A DNA stretch of 64,000 bases from Auanema rhodensis. Taxonomy: Eukaryota > Nematoda > Chromadorea > Rhabditida > Rhabditidae. Shown in pieces: positions 38,001 to 52,299 of the stretch. The position numbers and the translations under genes are program-made. The DNA lies in assembly GCA_964057225.1 (NCBI GenBank), contig OZ059897.1:992001-1056000 (forward strand). The letters run 5' to 3'. The notes beneath the pieces were generated by a model, which saw only the letters and a program-made list of their open reading frames with translations, was not told the origin of the DNA and searched no databases. Within the stretch, counting starts at the first letter, position 1. Each line of letters opens with the position of its first letter.

Positions 38001-38610
38001 GCTTCCAAAAACATTTTGACAAAAATTTTCCCGAAAAATTTCAAGATAATTTCACAGAAACTAGATGTTTTTAGATTCCTTTTTTCAAGGCAAAAACGAT
38101 GGACAATGTTATTCAACGAAAAAATTAATTCTTCAGGGTGAAAATCGAGGATATAAGTGTGAACTTATATCAGTTGATATCTCGGTGCATTTTTAAGCTA
38201 ACTCAAATCTGATAACACAGATCGACGCAGCTTAAAAATCCGCATCGAATGCACTAAACTACATTGAAAAACGCTCAATACAAAAATTATTTATGATTGT
38301 TTGAAAAAAGATGCATTAGTGTATGTTGAGTTTCCATGTACACTCAACATTGCTTCCAAAAACATTTTGACAAAAATTTTCCCGAAAAATTTCAAGATAA
38401 TTTTACAGAAACTAGATGTTTTTAGATTCCTTTTTTCAAGGCAAAGACGATGGACAATGTTATTCAACAAAAAAATTAATTCTTCAGGGTGAAAATCGAG
38501 GATATAAGTGTGAACTTATATCAGTTGATATCTCGGTGAATTTTAAAGCTAACTCAAATCTGATAACACAGATCGACGCAGCTTAAGAATCCGTTTCGAA
38601 TGCACTATAC
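35100..38610 (+). repeat. Ten-monomer segment related to 41068 onward
   Basis: The order F-G-H-I-J-K-L-A-L-A is matched at 41068 by F-G-H-D-J-K-P-L-A-L-A. Shared rare strings include TCAAGACAAAG (F), TTGATTCCAAA (G), GCAGCCTAAAAATCC (end of H) and ATCGAAAGCAC (end of J). The J copy here is the 352-bp monomer; its counterpart is 351 bp. Confidence 0.8.
36504..36855 (+). repeat. Length-variant monomer of 352 bp
   Basis: CTGATATTCACAGATC near 36805 replaces CTGATAACACAGATC, a net gain of one base that restores the phase lost at 33020. It also has ATACGTGTG instead of ATAAGTGTG. The related monomer at 42472 lacks the insertion, so the insertion followed the duplication or was corrected in the other copy. 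Confidence 0.9.
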
Positions 38611-38961
38611 TACATTGAGAAACGCTCAATACAAAAATTATTTATGATTGTTTGAAAAAAGATGCATTAGTGTATGTTGAGTTTCCATGTACACTCAACA
38701 TTGCTTCCAAAAACATTTTGACAAAAATTTTCCCGAAAAATTTCAAGATAATTTCACAGAAACTAGATGTTTTTAGATTCCTTTTTTCAAGGCAAAGACG
38801 ATGGACAATGTTATTCAACAAAAAAATTAATTCTTCAGGGTGAAAATCGAGGATATAAGTGTGAACTTATATCAGTTGATATCTCGGTGAATTTTAAAGC
38901 TAACTCAAATCTGATAACACAGATCGACGCAGCTTAAAAATCCGTTTCGAATGCACTATAC

Positions 38962-41067
38962 TACATTGAGAAACGCTCAATACAAAAATTATTTATGATT
39001 GTTTGAAAAAAGATGCATTAGTGTATGTTGAGTTTCCATGTACACTCAACATTGCTTCCAAAAACATTTTGACAAAAATTTTCCCGAAAAATTTCAAGAT
39101 AATTTTACAAAAACTAGATGTTTTTAGATTCCTTTTTTTAAGGCGAAAACGATGGACAATGTTATTCAACGAAAAAATTGATTCTTCAGGGTGAAAATCG
39201 AGGATATAAGTGTGAACTTATATCAGTTGATATCTCGGTGCATTTTTAAGCTAACTCAAATCTGATAACACAGATCGACGCAGCTTAAAAATCCGTTTCG
39301 AATGCACTATACTACATTGAGAAACGCTCAATACAAAAATTATTTATGATTGTTTGAAAAATGATGCATTAGTGTATGTTGAGTTTCCATGTACACTCAA
39401 CATTGCTTCCAAAAACATTTTGACAAAAATTTTCCCGAAAAATTTCAAGATAATTTTACGAAAACTAGATGTTTTTAGATTCCTTTTTTTAAGGCGAAAA
39501 CGATGGACAATGTTATTCAACGAAAAAATTGATTCTTCAGGGTGAAAATCGAGGATATAAGTGTGAACTTATATCAGTTGATATCTCGGTGCATTTTTAA
39601 GCTAACTCAAATCTGATAACACAGATCGACGCAGCTTAAAAATCCGTTTCGAATGCATTATACTACATTGAGAAACGCTCAATACAAAAATTATTTATGA
39701 TTGTTTGAAAAAAGATGCATTAGTGTATGTTGAGTTTCCATGTACACTCAACATTGCTTCCAAAAACATTTTGACAAAAATTTTCCCGAAAAATTTCAAG
39801 ATAATTTTACAAAAACTAGATGTTTTTAGATTCCTTTTTTCAAGACAAAGACGATGGACAATGTTATTCAACGAAAAAATTGATTCTTCAGGGTGAAAAT
39901 CGAGGATATAAGTGTGAACTTATATCAGTTGATATCTCGGTGCATTTTTAAGCTAACTCAAATCTGATAACACAGATCGACGCAGCTTAAAAATCCGCAT
40001 CGAATGCACTAAACTACATTGAAAAACGCTCAATACAAAAATTATTTATGATTGTTTGAAAAAAGATGCATTAGTGTATGTTGAGTTTCCATGTACACTC
40101 AACATTGCTTCCAAAAACATTTTGACAAAAATTTTCCCGAAAAATTTCAAGATAATTTTACAAAAACTAGATGTTTTTAGATTCCTTTTTTTAAGGCGAA
40201 AACGATGGACAATGTTATTCAACGAAAAAATTGATTCTTCAGGGTGAAAATCGAGGATATAAGTGTGAACTTATATCAGTTGATATCTCGGTGCATTTTT
40301 AAGCTAACTCAAATCTGATAACACAGATCGACGCAGCTTAAAAATCCGTTTCGAATGCATTATACTACATTGAGAAACGCTCAATACAAAAATTATTTAT
40401 GATTGTTTGAAAAAAGATGCATTAGTGTATGTTGAGTTTCCATGTACACTCAACATTGCTTCCAAAAACATTTTGACAAAAATTTTCCCGAAAAATTTCA
40501 AGATAATTTTACAAAAACTAGATGTTTTTAGATTCCTTTTTTTAAGGCGAAAACGATGGACAATGTTATTCAACGAAAAAATTGATTCTTCAGGGTGAAA
40601 ATCGAGGATATAAGTGTGAACTTATATCAGTTGATATCTCGGTGCATTTTTAAGCTAACTCAAATCTGATAACACAGATCGACGCAGCTTAAAAATCCGT
40701 TTCGAATGCACTATACTACATTGAGAAACGCTCAATACAAAAATTATTTATGATTGTTTGAAAAATGATGCATTAGTGTATGTTGAGTTTCCATGTACAC
40801 TCAACATTGCTTCCAAAAACATTTTGACAAAAATTTTCCCGAAAAATTTCAAGATAATTTTACGAAAACTAGATGTTTTTAGATTCCTTTTTTTAAGGCG
40901 AAAACGATGGACAATGTTATTCAACGAAAAAATTGATTCTTCAGGGTGAAAATCGAGGATATAAGTGTGAACTTATATCAGTTGATATCTCGGTGCATTT
41001 TTAAGCTAACTCAAATCTGATAACACAGATCGACGCAGCTTAAAAATCCGTTTCGAATGCATTATAC
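38962..41067 (+). repeat. Two three-monomer blocks based on M-N-F
   Basis: M (GGCGAAAACG with A at 50) is followed by N (A50T with TTTTACGAAAACTAG and an end reading AATGCATTA) and F (TCAAGACAAAG), then M again. M-N returns at 40366 and leads into the F at 41068. N resembles the D-like copy at 32293, which is otherwise isolated in domain 2. Confidence 0.7.
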
Positions 41068-44000
41068 TACATTGAGAAACGCTCAATACAAAAATTATTT
41101 ATGATTGTTTGAAAAAAGATGCATTAGTGTATGTTGAGTTTCCATGTACACTCAACATTGCTTCCAAAAACATTTTGACAAAAATTTTCCCGAAAAATTT
41201 CAAGATAATTTTACAAAAACTAGATGTTTTTAGATTCCTTTTTTCAAGACAAAGACGATGGACAATGTTATTCAACGAAAAAATTGATTCTTCAGGGTGA
41301 AAATCGAGGATATAAGTGTGAACTTATATCAGTTGATATCTCGGTGAATTTTTAAGCTAACTCAAATTTGATAACACAGATCGACGCAGCTTAAAAATCC
41401 GTTTCGAATGCACTATACTACATTGAGAAACGCTCAATACAAAAATTATTTATGATTGTTTGAAAAAAGATGCATTAGTGTATGTTGAGTTTCCATGTAC
41501 ACTCAACATTGATTCCAAAAACATTTTGACAAAAATTTTCCCGAAAAATTTCAAGATAATTTTACAAAAAGTAGATGTTTTTAGATTCCTTTTTTTAAGG
41601 CAAAGACGATGGACAATGTTATTCAACGAAAAAATTGATTCTTCAGGGTGAAAATCGAGGATATAAGTGTGAACTTATATCAGTTGATATCTCGGTGCAT
41701 TTTTAAGCTAACTCAAATCTGATAACACAGATCGACGCAGCTTAAAAATCCGCATCGAATGCACTAAACTACATTGAAAAACGCTCAATACAAAAATTAT
41801 TTATGATTGTTTGAAAAAAGATGCATTAGTGTATGTTGAGTTTCCATGTACACTCAACATTGCTTCCAAAAACATTTTGACAAAAATTTTCCCGAAAAAT
41901 TTCAAGATAATTTTACAAAAACTAGATGTTTTTAGATTCCTTTTTTCAAGGCAAAGACGATGGATAATGTTATTCAACGAAAAAATTAATTCTTCAGGGT
42001 GAAAATCGAGGATATAAGTGTGAACTTATATCAGTTGATATCTCGGTGCATTTTTAAGCTAACTCAAATCTGATAACACAGATCGACGCAGCCTAAAAAT
42101 CCGTTTCGAATGCACTATACTACATTGAGAAACGCTCAATACAAAAATTATTTATGATTGTTTGAAAAATGATGCATTAGTGTATGTTGAGTTTCCATGT
42201 ACACTCAACATTGCTTCCAAAAACATTTTGACAAAAATTTTCCCGAAAAATTTCAAGATAATTTTACAAAAACTAGATGTTTCTAGATTCCTTTTTTTAA
42301 GGCGAAAACGATGGACAATGTTATTCAACAAAAAAATTGATTCTTCAGGGTGAAAATCGAGGATATAAGTGTGAACTTATATCAGTTGATATCTCGGTGC
42401 ATTTTTAAGCTAACTCAAATCTGATAACACAGATCGACGCAGCTCAAAAGTCCGTTTCGAATGCACTATACTACATTGAGAAACGCTCAATACAAAAATT
42501 ATTTATGATTGTTTGAAAAAAGATGCATTAGTGTATGTTGAGTTTCCATGTACACTCAACATTGCTTCCAAAAACATTTTGACAAAAATTTTCCCGAAAA
42601 ATTTCAAGATAATTTTACAAAAACTAGATGTTTTTAGATTCCTTTTTTCAAGGCAAAAACGATGGACAATGTTATTCAACGAAAAAATTAATTCTTCAGG
42701 GTGAAAATCGAGGATATAAGTGTGAACTTATATCAGTTGATATCTCGGTGCATTTTTAAGCTAGCGCAAATCTGATAACACAGATCGACGCAGCTTAAAA
42801 ATCCGCATCGAAAGCACTATACTACATTGAGAAACGCTCAATACAAAAATTATTTATGATTGTTTGAAAAAAGATGCATTAGTGTATGTTGAGTTTCCAT
42901 GTACACTCAACATTGCTTCCAAAAACATTTTGACAAAAATTTTCCCGAAAAATTTCAAGATAATTTTACAAAAACTAGATGTTTTTAGATTCCTTTTTTT
43001 AAGGCGAAAACGATGGACAATGTTATTCAACGAAAAAATTAATTCTTCAGGGTGAAAATCGAGGATATAAGTGTGAACTTATATCAGTTGATATCTCGGT
43101 GAATTTTTAAGCTAACTCAAATCTGATAACACAGATCGACGCAGCTTAAAAATCCGTTTCGAATGCACTATACTACATTGAGAAACGCTCAATACAAAAA
43201 TTATTTATGATTGTTTGAAAAAAGATGCATTAGTGTATGTTGAGTTTCCATGTACACTCAACACTGCTTCCAAAAACATTTTGACAAAAATTTTCCCGAA
43301 AAATTTCAAGATAATTTTACACAAACTAGATGTTTTTAGATTCCTTTTTTCAAGGCAAAGACGATGGACAATGTTATTCAACAAAAAAATTAATTCTTCA
43401 GGGTGAAAATCGAGGATATAAGTGTGAACTTATATCAGTTGATATCTCGGTGAATTTTAAAGCTAACTCAAATCTGATAACACAGATCAACGCAGCTTAA
43501 AAATCCGTTTCGAATGCACTATACTACATTGAGAAACGCTCAATACAAAAATTATTTATGATTGTTTGAAAAAAGATGCATTAGTGTATGTTGAGTTTCC
43601 ATGTACACTCAACATTGCTTCCAAAAACATTTTGACAAAAATTTTCCCGAAAAATTTCAAGATAATTTCACAGAAACTAGATGTTTTTAGATTCCTTTTT
43701 TCAAGGCAAAAACGATGGACAATGTTATTCAACGAAAAAATTAATTCTTCAGGGTGAAAATCGAGGATATAAGTGTGAACTTATATCAGTTGATATCTCG
43801 GTGCATTTTTAAGCTAACTCAAATCTGATAACACAGATCGACGCAGCTTAAAAATCCGTTTCGAATGCACTATACTACATTGAGAAACGCTCAATACAAA
43901 AATTATTTATGATTGTTTGAAAAAAGATGCATTAGTGTATGTTGAGTTTCCATGTACACTCAACATTGCTTCCAAAAACATTTTGACAAAAATTTTCCCG

Positions 44001-47000
44001 AAAAATTTCAAGATAATTTTACAGAAACTAGATGTTTTTAGATTCCTTTTTTCAAGGCAAAGACGATGGACAATGTTATTCAACAAAAAAATTAATTCTT
44101 CAGGGTGAAAATCGAGGATATAAGTGTGAACTTATATCAGTTGATATCTCGGTGAATTTTAAAGCTAACTCAAATCTGATAACACAGATCAACGCAGCTT
44201 AAAAATCCGTTTCGAATGCACTATACTACATTGAGAAACGCTCAATACAAAAATTATTTATGATTGTTTGAAAAAAGATGCATTAGTGTATGTTGAGTTT
44301 CCATGTACACTCAACATTGCTTCCAAAAACATTTTGACAAAAATTTTCCCGAAAAATTTCAAGATAATTTCACAGAAACTAGATGTTTTTAGATTCCTTT
44401 TTTCAAGGCAAAAACGATGGACAATGTTATTCAACGAAAAAATTAATTCTTCAGGGTGAAAATCGAGGATATAAGTGTGAACTTATATCAGTTGATATCT
44501 CGGTGCATTTTTAAGCTAACTCAAATCTGATAACACAGATCGACGCAGCTTAAAAATCCGTTTCGAATGCACTATACTACATTGAGAAACGCTCAATACA
44601 AAAAATATTTATGATTGTTTGAAAAAAGATGCATTAGTGTATGTTGAGTTTCCATGTACACTCAACATTGCTTCCAAAAACATTTTGACAAAAATTTTCC
44701 CGAAAAATTTCAAGATAATTTTACAGAAACTAGATGTTTTCAGATTCCTTTTTTCAAGGCAAAGACGATGGACAATGTTATTCAACAAAAAAATTAATTC
44801 TTCAGGGTGAAAATCGAGGATATAAGTGTGAACTTATATCAGTTGATATCTCGGTGAATTTTAAAGCTAACTCAAATCTGATAACACAGATCAACGCAGC
44901 TTAAAAATCCGTTTCGAATGCACTATACTACATTGAGAAACGCTCAATACAAAAATTATTTATGATTGTTTGAAAAAAGATGCATTAGTGTATGTTGAGT
45001 TTCCATGTACACTCAACATTGCTTCCAAAAACATTTTGACAAAAATTTTCCCAAAAAATTTCAAGATAATTTCACAGAAACTAGATGTTTTTAGATTCCT
45101 TTTTTCAAGGCAAAAACGATGGACAATGTTATTCAACGAAAAAATTAATTCTTCAGGGTGAAAATCGAGGATATAAGTGTGAACTTATATCAGTTGATAT
45201 CTCGGTGCATTTTTAAGCTAACTCAAATCTGATAACACAGATCGACGCAGCTTAAAAATCCGCATCGAATGCACTAAACTACATTGAAAAACGCTCAATA
45301 CAAAAATTATTTATGATTGTTTGAAAAAAGATGCATTAGTGTATGTTGAGTTTCCATGTACACTCAACATTGCTTCCAAAAACATTTTGACAAAAATTTT
45401 CCCGAAAAATTTCAAGATAATTTTACAAAAACTAGATGTTTTTAGATTCCTTTTTTTAAGGCAAAGACGATGGATAATGTTATTCAACGAAAAAATTAAT
45501 TCTTCAGGGTGAAAATCGAGGATATAAGTGTGAACTTATATCAGTTGATATCTCGGTGCATTTTTAAGCTAACTCAAATCTGATAACACAGATCGACGCA
45601 GCTTAAAAATCCGTTTCGAATGCACTATACTACATTGAGAAACGCTCAATACAAAAATTATTTATGATTGTTTGAAAAATGATGCATTAGTGTATGTTGA
45701 GTTTCCATGTACACTCAACATTGCTTCCAAAAACATTTTGACAAAAATTTTCCCGAAAAATTTCAAGATAATTTTACAAAAACTAGATGTTTTTAGATTC
45801 CTTTTTTTAAGGCGAAAACGATGGACAATGTTATTCAACGAAAAAATTGATTCTTCAGGGTGAAAATCGAGGATATAAGTGTGAACTTATATCAGTTGAT
45901 ATCTCGGTGCATTTTTAAGCTAACTCAAATCTGATAACACAGATCGACGCAGCTTAAAAATCCGCATCGAATGCACTAAACTACATTGAAAAACGCTCAA
46001 TACAAAAATTATTTATGATTGTTTGAAAAAAGATGCATTAGTGTATGTTGAGTTTCCATGTACACTCAACATTGCTTCCAAAAACATTTTGACAAAAATT
46101 TTCCCGAAAAATTTCAAGATAATTTCACAGAAACTAGATGTTTTTAGATTCCTTTTTTTAAGGCGAAAACGATGGACAATGTTATTCAACGAAAAAATTG
46201 ATTCTTCAGGGTGAAAATCGAGGATATTAGTGTGAACTTATATCAGTTGATATCTCGGTGCATTTTTAAGCTAACTCAAATCTGATAACACAGATCGACG
46301 CAGCTTAAAAATCCGTTTCAAATGCACTATACTACATTGAGAAACGCTCAATACAAAAATTATTTATGATTGTTTGAAAAAAGATGCATTAGTGTATGTT
46401 GAGTTTCCATGTACACTCAACATTGCTTCCAAAAACATTTTGACAAAAATTTTCCCGAAAAATTTCAAGATAATTTTACAAAAACTAGATGTTTTTAGAT
46501 TCCTGTATTCAAGGCAAAGACGATGGACAATGTTATTCAACGAAAAAATTACTTCTTCAGGGTGAAAATCGAGGATATAAGTGTGAACTTATATCAGTTG
46601 ATATCTCGGTGCATTTTTAAGCTAACTCAAATCTGATAACACAGATCGACGCAGCTTAAAAATCCGTTTCGAATGCACTATACTACATTGAGAAACGCTC
46701 AATACAAAAATTATTTATGATTGTTTGAAAAAAGATGCATTAGTGTATGTTGAGTTTCCATGTACACTCAACATTGCTTCCAAAAACATTTTGACAAAAA
46801 TTTTCCCGAAAAATTTCAAGATAATTTTACAAAAACTAGATGTTTTTAGATTCCTTTTTTTAAGGCAAAGACGATGGATAATGTTATTCAACGAAAAAAT
46901 TAATTCTTCAGGGTGAAAATCGAGGATATAAGTGTGAACTTATATCAGTTGATATCTCGGTGCATTTTTAAGCTAACTCAAATCTGATAACACAGATCGA

Positions 47001-47385
47001 CGCAGCTTAAAAATCCGTTTCGAATGCACTATACTACATTGAGAAACGCTCAATACAAAAATTATTTATGATTGTTTGAAAAATGATGCATTAGTGTATG
47101 TTGAGTTTCCATGTACACTCAACATTGCTTCCAAAAACATTTTGACAAAAATTTTCCCGAAAAATTTCAAGATAATTTTACAAAAACTAGATGTTTTTAG
47201 ATTCCTTTTTTTAAGGCGAAAACGATGGACAATGTTATTCAACGAAAAAATTGATTCTTCAGGGTGAAAATCGAGGATATAAGTGTGAACTTATATCAGT
47301 TGATATCTCGGTGCATTTTTAAGCTAACTCAAATCTGATAACACAGATCGACGCAGCTTAAAAATCCGTTTCGAATGCACTATAC

Positions 47386-48789
47386 TACATTGAGAAACGC
47401 TCAATACAAAAATTATTTATGATTGTTTGAAAAAAGATGCATTAGTGTATGTTGAGTTTCCATGTACACTCAACATTGCTTCCAAAAACATTTTGACAAA
47501 AATTTTCCCGAAAAATTTCAAGATAATTTCACAGAAACTAGATGTTTTTAGATTCCTTTTTTTAAGGCGAAAACGATGGACAATGTTATTCAACGAAAAA
47601 ATTGATTCTTCAGGGTGAAAATCGAGGATATTAGTGTGAACTTATATCAGTTGATATCTCGGTTCATTTTTAAGCTAACTGAAATCTGATAACACAGATC
47701 GACGCAGCTTAAAAATCCGTTTCGAATGCACTATACTACATTGAGAAACGCTCAATACAAAAATTATTTATGATTGTTTGAAAAAAGATGCATTAGTGTA
47801 TGTTGAGTTTCCATGTACACTCAACATTGCTTCCAAAAACATTTTGACAAAAATTTTCCCGAAAAATTTCAAGATAATTTTACAAAAACTAGATGTTTTT
47901 AGATTCCTGTTTTCAAGGCAAAGACGATGGACAATGTTATTCAACGAAAAAATTAATTCTTCAGGGTGAAAATCGAGGATATAAGTGTGAACTTATATCA
48001 GTTGATATCTCGGTGCATTTTTAAGCTAGCGCAAATCTGATAACACAGATCGACGCAGCTTAAAAATCCGTTTCGAATGCACTATACTACATTGAGAAAC
48101 GCTCAATACAAAAATTATTTATGATTGTTTGAAAAAAGATGCATTAGTGTATGTTGAGTTTCCATGTACACTCAACATTGCTTCCAAAAACATTTTGACA
48201 AAAATTTTCCCGAAAAATTTCAAGATAATTTCACAGAAACTAGATGTTTTTAGATTCCTTTTTTCAAGGCAAAAACGATGGACAATGTTATTCAACGAAA
48301 AAATTAATTCTTCAGGGTGAAAATCGAGGATATAAGTGTGAACTTATATCAGTTGATATCTCGGTGCATTTTTAAGCTAGCGCAAATCTGATAACACAGA
48401 TCGACGCAGCTTAAAAATCCGTTTCGAATGCACTATACTACATTGAGAAACGCTCAATACAAAAATTATTTATGATTGTTTGAAAAAAGATGCATTAGTG
48501 TATGTTGAGTTTCCATGTACACTCAACATTGCTTCCAAAAACATTTTGACAAAAATTTTCCCGAAAAATTTCAAGATAATTTTACAAAAACTAGATGTTT
48601 TTAGATTCCTGTTTTCAAGGCAAAGACGATGGACAATGTTATTCAACGAAAAAATTAATTCTTCAGGGTGAAAATCGAGGATATAAGTGTGAACTTATAT
48701 CAGTTGATATCTCGGTGCATTTTTAAGCTAGCGCAAATCTGATAACACAGATCGACGCAGCTTAAAAATCCGTTTCGAATGCACTATAC
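47386..48789 (+). repeat. Four-monomer unit I'-R-L'-R, first copy (1404 bp)
   Basis: I' has GATATTAGTG, GGTTCATTTTT and AACTGAAATC. R has CCTGTTTTC and GCTAGCGC. L' has TTTCACAG with GGCAAAAACG and GCTAGCGC. The same four follow directly. Confidence 0.85.
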
Positions 48790-50193
48790 TACATTGAGAA
48801 ACGCTCAATACAAAAATTATTTATGATTGTTTGAAAAAAGATGCATTAGTGTATGTTGAGTTTCCATGTACACTCAACATTGCTTCCAAAAACATTTTGA
48901 CAAAAATTTTCCCGAAAAATTTCAAGATAATTTCACAGAAACTAGATGTTTTTAGATTCCTTTTTTTAAGGCGAAAACGATGGACAATGTTATTCAACGA
49001 AAAAATTGATTCTTCAGGGTGAAAATCGAGGATATTAGTGTGAACTTATATCAGTTGATATCTCGGTTCATTTTTAAGCTAACTGAAATCTGATAACACA
49101 GATCGACGCAGCTTAAAAATCCGTTTCGAATGCACTATACTACATTGAGAAACGCTCAATACAAAAATTATTTATGATTGTTTGAAAAAAGATGCATTAG
49201 TGTATGTTGAGTTTCCATGTACACTCAACATTGCTTCCAAAAACATTTTGACAAAAATTTTCCCGAAAAATTTCAAGATAATTTTACAAAAACTAGATGT
49301 TTTTAGATTCCTGTTTTCAAGGCAAAGACGATGGACAATGTTATTCAACGAAAAAATTAATTCTTCAGGGTGAAAATCGAGGATATAAGTGTGAACTTAT
49401 ATCAGTTGATATCTCGGTGCATTTTTAAGCTAGCGCAAATCTGATAACACAGATCGACGCAGCTTAAAAATCCGTTTCGAATGCACTATACTACATTGAG
49501 AAACGCTCAATACAAAAATTATTTATGATTGTTTGAAAAAAGATGCATTAGTGTATGTTGAGTTTCCATGTACACTCAACATTGCTTCCAAAAACATTTT
49601 GACAAAAATTTTCCCGAAAAATTTCAAGATAATTTCACAGAAACTAGATGTTTTTAGATTCCTTTTTTCAAGGCAAAAACGATGGACAATGTTATTCAAC
49701 GAAAAAATTAATTCTTCAGGGTGAAAATCGAGGATATAAGTGTGAACTTATATCAGTTGATATCTCGGTGCATTTTTAAGCTAGCGCAAATCTGATAACA
49801 CAGATCGACGCAGCTTAAAAATCCGTTTCGAATGCACTATACTACATTGAGAAACGCTCAATACAAAAATTATTTATGATTGTTTGAAAAAAGATGCATT
49901 AGTGTATGTTGAGTTTCCATGTACACTCAACATTGCTTCCAAAAACATTTTGACAAAAATTTTCCCGAAAAATTTCAAGATAATTTTACAAAAACTAGAT
50001 GTTTTTAGATTCCTGTTTTCAAGGCAAAGACGATGGACAATGTTATTCAACGAAAAAATTAATTCTTCAGGGTGAAAATCGAGGATATAAGTGTGAACTT
50101 ATATCAGTTGATATCTCGGTGCATTTTTAAGCTAGCGCAAATCTGATAACACAGATCGACGCAGCTTAAAAATCCGTTTCGAATGCACTATAC
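48790..50193 (+). repeat. Four-monomer unit I'-R-L'-R, second copy (1404 bp)
   Basis: I saw no difference from 47386-48789 at any scored site. Its final R begins the long run of R monomers. Confidence 0.85.
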
Positions 50194-52299
50194 TACATTG
50201 AGAAACGCTCAATACAAAAATTATTTATGATTGTTTGAAAAAAGATGCATTAGTGTATGTTGAGTTTCCATGTACACTCAACATTGCTTCCAAAAACATT
50301 TTGACAAAAATTTTCCCGAAAAATTTCAAGATAATTTTACAAAAACTAGATGTTTTTAGATTCCTGTTTTCAAGGCAAAGACGATGGACAATGTTATTCA
50401 ACGAAAAAATTAATTCTTCAGGGTGAAAATCGAGGATATAAGTGTGAACTTATATCAGTTGATATCTCGGTGCATTTTTAAGCTAGCGCAAATCTGATAA
50501 CACAGATCGACGCAGCTTAAAAATCCGTTTCGAATGCACTATACTACATTGAGAAACGCTCAATACAAAAATTATTTATGATTGTTTGAAAAAAGATGCA
50601 TTAGTGTATGTTGAGTTTCCATGTACACTCAACATTGCTTCCAAAAACATTTTGACAAAAATTTTCCCGAAAAATTTCAAGATAATTTTACAAAAACTAG
50701 ATGTTTTTAGATTCCTGTTTTCAAGGCAAAGACGATGGACAATGTTATTCAACGAAAAAATTAATTCTTCAGGGTGAAAATCGAGGATATAAGTGTGAAC
50801 TTATATCAGTTGATATCTCGGTGCATTTTTAAGCTAGCGCAAATCTGATAACACAGATCGACGCAGCTTAAAAATCCGTTTCGAATGCACTATACTACAT
50901 TGAGAAACGCTCAATACAAAAATTATTTATGATTGTTTGAAAAAAGATGCATTAGTGTATGTTGAGTTTCCATGTACACTCAACATTGCTTCCAAAAACA
51001 TTTTGACAAAAATTTTCCCGAAAAATTTCAAGATAATTTTACAAAAACTAGATGTTTTTAGATTCCTGTTTTCAAGGCAAAGACGATGGACAATGTTATT
51101 CAACGAAAAAATTAATTCTTCAGGGTGAAAATCGAGGATATAAGTGTGAACTTATATCAGTTGATATCTCGGTGCATTTTTAAGCTAGCGCAAATCTGAT
51201 AACACAGATCGACGCAGCTTAAAAATCCGTTTCGAATGCACTATACTACATTGAGAAACGCTCAATACAAAAATTATTTATGATTGTTTGAAAAAAGATG
51301 CATTAGTGTATGTTGAGTTTCCATGTACACTCAACATTGCTTCCAAAAACATTTTGACAAAAATTTTCCCGAAAAATTTCAAGATAATTTTACAAAAACT
51401 AGATGTTTTTAGATTCCTGTTTTCAAGGCAAAGACGATGGACAATGTTATTCAACGAAAAAATTAATTCTTCAGGGTGAAAATCGAGGATATAAGTGTGA
51501 ACTTATATCAGTTGATATCTCGGTGCATTTTTAAGCTAGCGCAAATCTGATAACACAGATCGACGCAGCTTAAAAATCCGTTTCGAATGCACTATACTAC
51601 ATTGAGAAACGCTCAATACAAAAATTATTTATGATTGTTTGAAAAAAGATGCATTAGTGTATGTTGAGTTTCCATGTACACTCAACATTGCTTCCAAAAA
51701 CATTTTGACAAAAATTTTCCCGAAAAATTTCAAGATAATTTTACAAAAACTAGATGTTTTTAGATTCCTGTTTTCAAGGCAAAGACGATGGACAATGTTA
51801 TTCAACGAAAAAATTAATTCTTCAGGGTGAAAATCGAGGATATAAGTGTGAACTTATATCAGTTGATATCTCGGTGCATTTTTAAGCTAGCGCAAATCTG
51901 ATAACACAGATCGACGCAGCTTAAAAATCCGTTTCGAATGCACTATACTACATTGAGAAACGCTCAATACAAAAATTATTTATGATTGTTTGAAAAAAGA
52001 TGCATTAGTGTATGTTGAGTTTCCATGTACACTCAACATTGCTTCCAAAAACATTTTGACAAAAATTTTCCCGAAAAATTTCAAGATAATTTTACAAAAA
52101 CTAGATGTTTTTAGATTCCTGTTTTCAAGGCAAAGACGATGGACAATGTTATTCAACGAAAAAATTAATTCTTCAGGGTGAAAATCGAGGATATAAGTGT
52201 GAACTTATATCAGTTGATATCTCGGTGCATTTTTAAGCTAGCGCAAATCTGATAACACAGATCGACGCAGCTTAAAAATCCGTTTCGAATGCACTATAC
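49843..52299 (+). repeat. Run of seven apparently identical R monomers (2457 bp)
   Basis: Seven consecutive 351-bp units all show CCTGTTTTC, GGCAAAGACG, GTGCATTTTTAAGCTAGCGC and CGTTTCG, and I find no difference between them by eye. This is the most homogeneous stretch in the window and implies very recent monomer-scale expansion, or an assembly artefact in a perfectly periodic region. Confidence 0.85.
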
